Made by a program: the position numbers and the translations under genes | Origin: an uncultured Achromobacter sp. | Lineage (GTDB): Bacteria > Pseudomonadota > Gammaproteobacteria > Burkholderiales > Burkholderiaceae_B | DNA length: 6,561 bases | Assembly (NCBI GenBank): GCA_913775005.1 | Contig: CAJYKY010000144.1 | Coordinates: forward strand, 1-6,561 | Reading direction: 5' to 3' | In this document: positions 6,201-6,561 of the stretch, in pieces | Layout: each line of letters begins with the position of its first letter | How positions within the stretch are numbered: position 1 is the stretch's first letter | The notes under the pieces: generated by a model | Database searches by the model: none | Seen by the model: only the letters and a program-made list of their open reading frames with translations | Told to the model about the DNA's origin: nothing

Positions 6201-6205
6201 CTCCT
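6201..6205 (-). promoter_or_regulatory. Ribosome binding site of the comEA-like gene
   Basis: AGGAG on the minus strand, 6 nt before the ATG at 6192-6194. It supports this start over the further upstream in-frame ATG at 6300-6302, which would add 36 residues with no signal-like character. Confidence 0.8.
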
Positions 6206-6209
6206 GATG

Positions 6210-6233
6210 AACCGAGCGCAACGGTTGTTGCGC
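6210..6233 (-). other. Overlapping inverted repeats in the comEA leader
   Basis: GCGCAAC (6216-6222) pairs with GTTGCGC (6227-6233) around a 4-nt loop, giving a 7-bp stem just upstream of the ribosome site. A second, mutually exclusive 5-bp stem can form between 6210-6214 and 6222-6226. Either may be an operator or mRNA structure, or chance; no function can be assigned. Confidence 0.35.
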
Positions 6234-6313
6234 CACCCCTGAATCTTGGCTTGCCGCCGCGCCGTTGGGCCGCTCAGTGAACGGAACGATCCACCCCGGC
6301 ATCTACGCGGGGC

Positions 6314-6342
6314 AAAAAAAACCACCGGCCAGCGGTGGTTTT
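6314..6342 (-). terminator. Rho-independent terminator of hldD
   Basis: Arms 6318-6327 and 6333-6342 form a 10-bp perfect stem with a 5-nt loop. On the minus strand it runs into eight T (6314-6321, partly within the stem). It lies 35 nt after the hldD stop and separates that gene from the comEA-like gene. Confidence 0.93.
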
Positions 6343-6377
6343 CGGTAAGCAGGATACCCGCCACGCGGGCAAGGACA

Positions 6378-6561
6378 TCAGCGACGTGCGCGCCAATAGC
6401 GCACATATTCCGCCACGCCCGTCTGCACATCGCGCATGGGGGCGTAAAAGCCCGCCGCCCGCAATTGCGTGACGTCGGCCTGCGTGTAGCTTTGATAGCG
6501 CCCCTTCAGGTCATCAGGGAACGGGATGTAGCGGATCAGGTCCAGTTCCACCAATTGCGCC
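6378..6561 (-). CDS. hldD: ADP-L-glycero-D-manno-heptose 6-epimerase, C-terminal 60 residues (partial at window edge)
   Basis: Translating the minus strand from the right edge gives a frame that ends at TGA (6378-6380). Its residues include LIRYIPFPDDLKGRYQS, then YTQADVTQLRAAGF and GVAEYVRYW, which match the C-terminus of HldD (also called RfaD or GmhD) closely; E. coli has the same IPFP, LKGRYQ, FTQAD and LRAAGY landmarks. HldD is an NADP-dependent short-chain dehydrogenase/reductase-type epimerase that makes the L,D-heptose nucleotide used for the inner core of lipopolysaccharide. The catalytic N-terminal part lies outside the window, so its integrity cannot be judged. It is followed by a strong terminator, so it is the last gene of its transcript. 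Confidence 0.9.
   Translation of the reverse strand, partial: AQLVELDLIRYIPFPDDLKGRYQSYTQADVTQLRAAGFYAPMRDVQTGVAEYVRYWRARR

Noticed and set aside
6357..6369. CCCGC/GCGGG mini-hairpin between the hldD stop and its terminator
   Set aside because: Only 5 bp with a 3-nt loop, easily explained by chance in GC-rich sequence.
1..6561. tRNA/rRNA genes, CRISPR arrays, insertion sequences or phage genes
   Set aside because: No direct repeat arrays, terminal inverted repeats, transposase-like frames or cloverleaf structures were seen; the window is almost completely filled by identified genes.

Overview
The window looks like an ordinary chromosomal segment of a high-GC betaproteobacterium, most likely Achromobacter, Bordetella or another Alcaligenaceae member. 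The protein sequences suggest this: EtfAB, a class II histone-deacetylase-like hydrolase, MltB, CysM, ComEA and HldD all read like that group, and codon use is strongly GC-rich. The assignment rests on family recognition only, as no search was run.

Layout from left to right. 1-411 (-) is the N-terminal part of an AspT/YidE/YbjL-family membrane antiporter, cut by the window edge. 412-595 is an AT-richer leader for that gene, followed by a strong intrinsic terminator (545-577). 596-2277 (-) holds the electron transfer flavoprotein genes, with etfB first and etfA 2 nt behind it. 2348-3271 (-) is a zinc-dependent deacetylase-like hydrolase. 3282-4445 (+) is mltB, a lipoprotein lytic transglycosylase and the only gene on the + strand; its start lies only 10 nt from the deacetylase start, head to head. 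4446-4531 carries a hairpin shared by the convergent mltB and cysM ends. 4532-5440 (-) is cysM (cysteine synthase B). 5607-6194 (-) is a ComEA-type helix-hairpin-helix DNA-binding protein with an alanine-rich tail. A terminator at 6314-6342 separates it from 6378-6561 (-), the C-terminal end of hldD/rfaD (lipopolysaccharide heptose epimerase).

Functionally this is a mosaic of housekeeping genes rather than one pathway: flavoprotein electron transfer (EtfAB), acyl or acetyl group removal (HDAC-like), peptidoglycan turnover (MltB), cysteine synthesis (CysM), periplasmic DNA handling (ComEA) and LPS core precursor synthesis (HldD). Only etfBA is a clear operon; the deacetylase may be cotranscribed with it, since both are on the same strand with a 70-nt gap and no convincing terminator.

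I found no mobile element, CRISPR array, RNA gene or new multi-gene system. The points most worth a second look are the nearly overlapping divergent starts of the deacetylase and mltB, the two-part hairpin abutting the cysM Shine-Dalgarno, and the low-complexity tail of ComEA. No gene-free stretch exceeds 300 nt; the longest are 412-595, 5441-5606 and 6195-6377.
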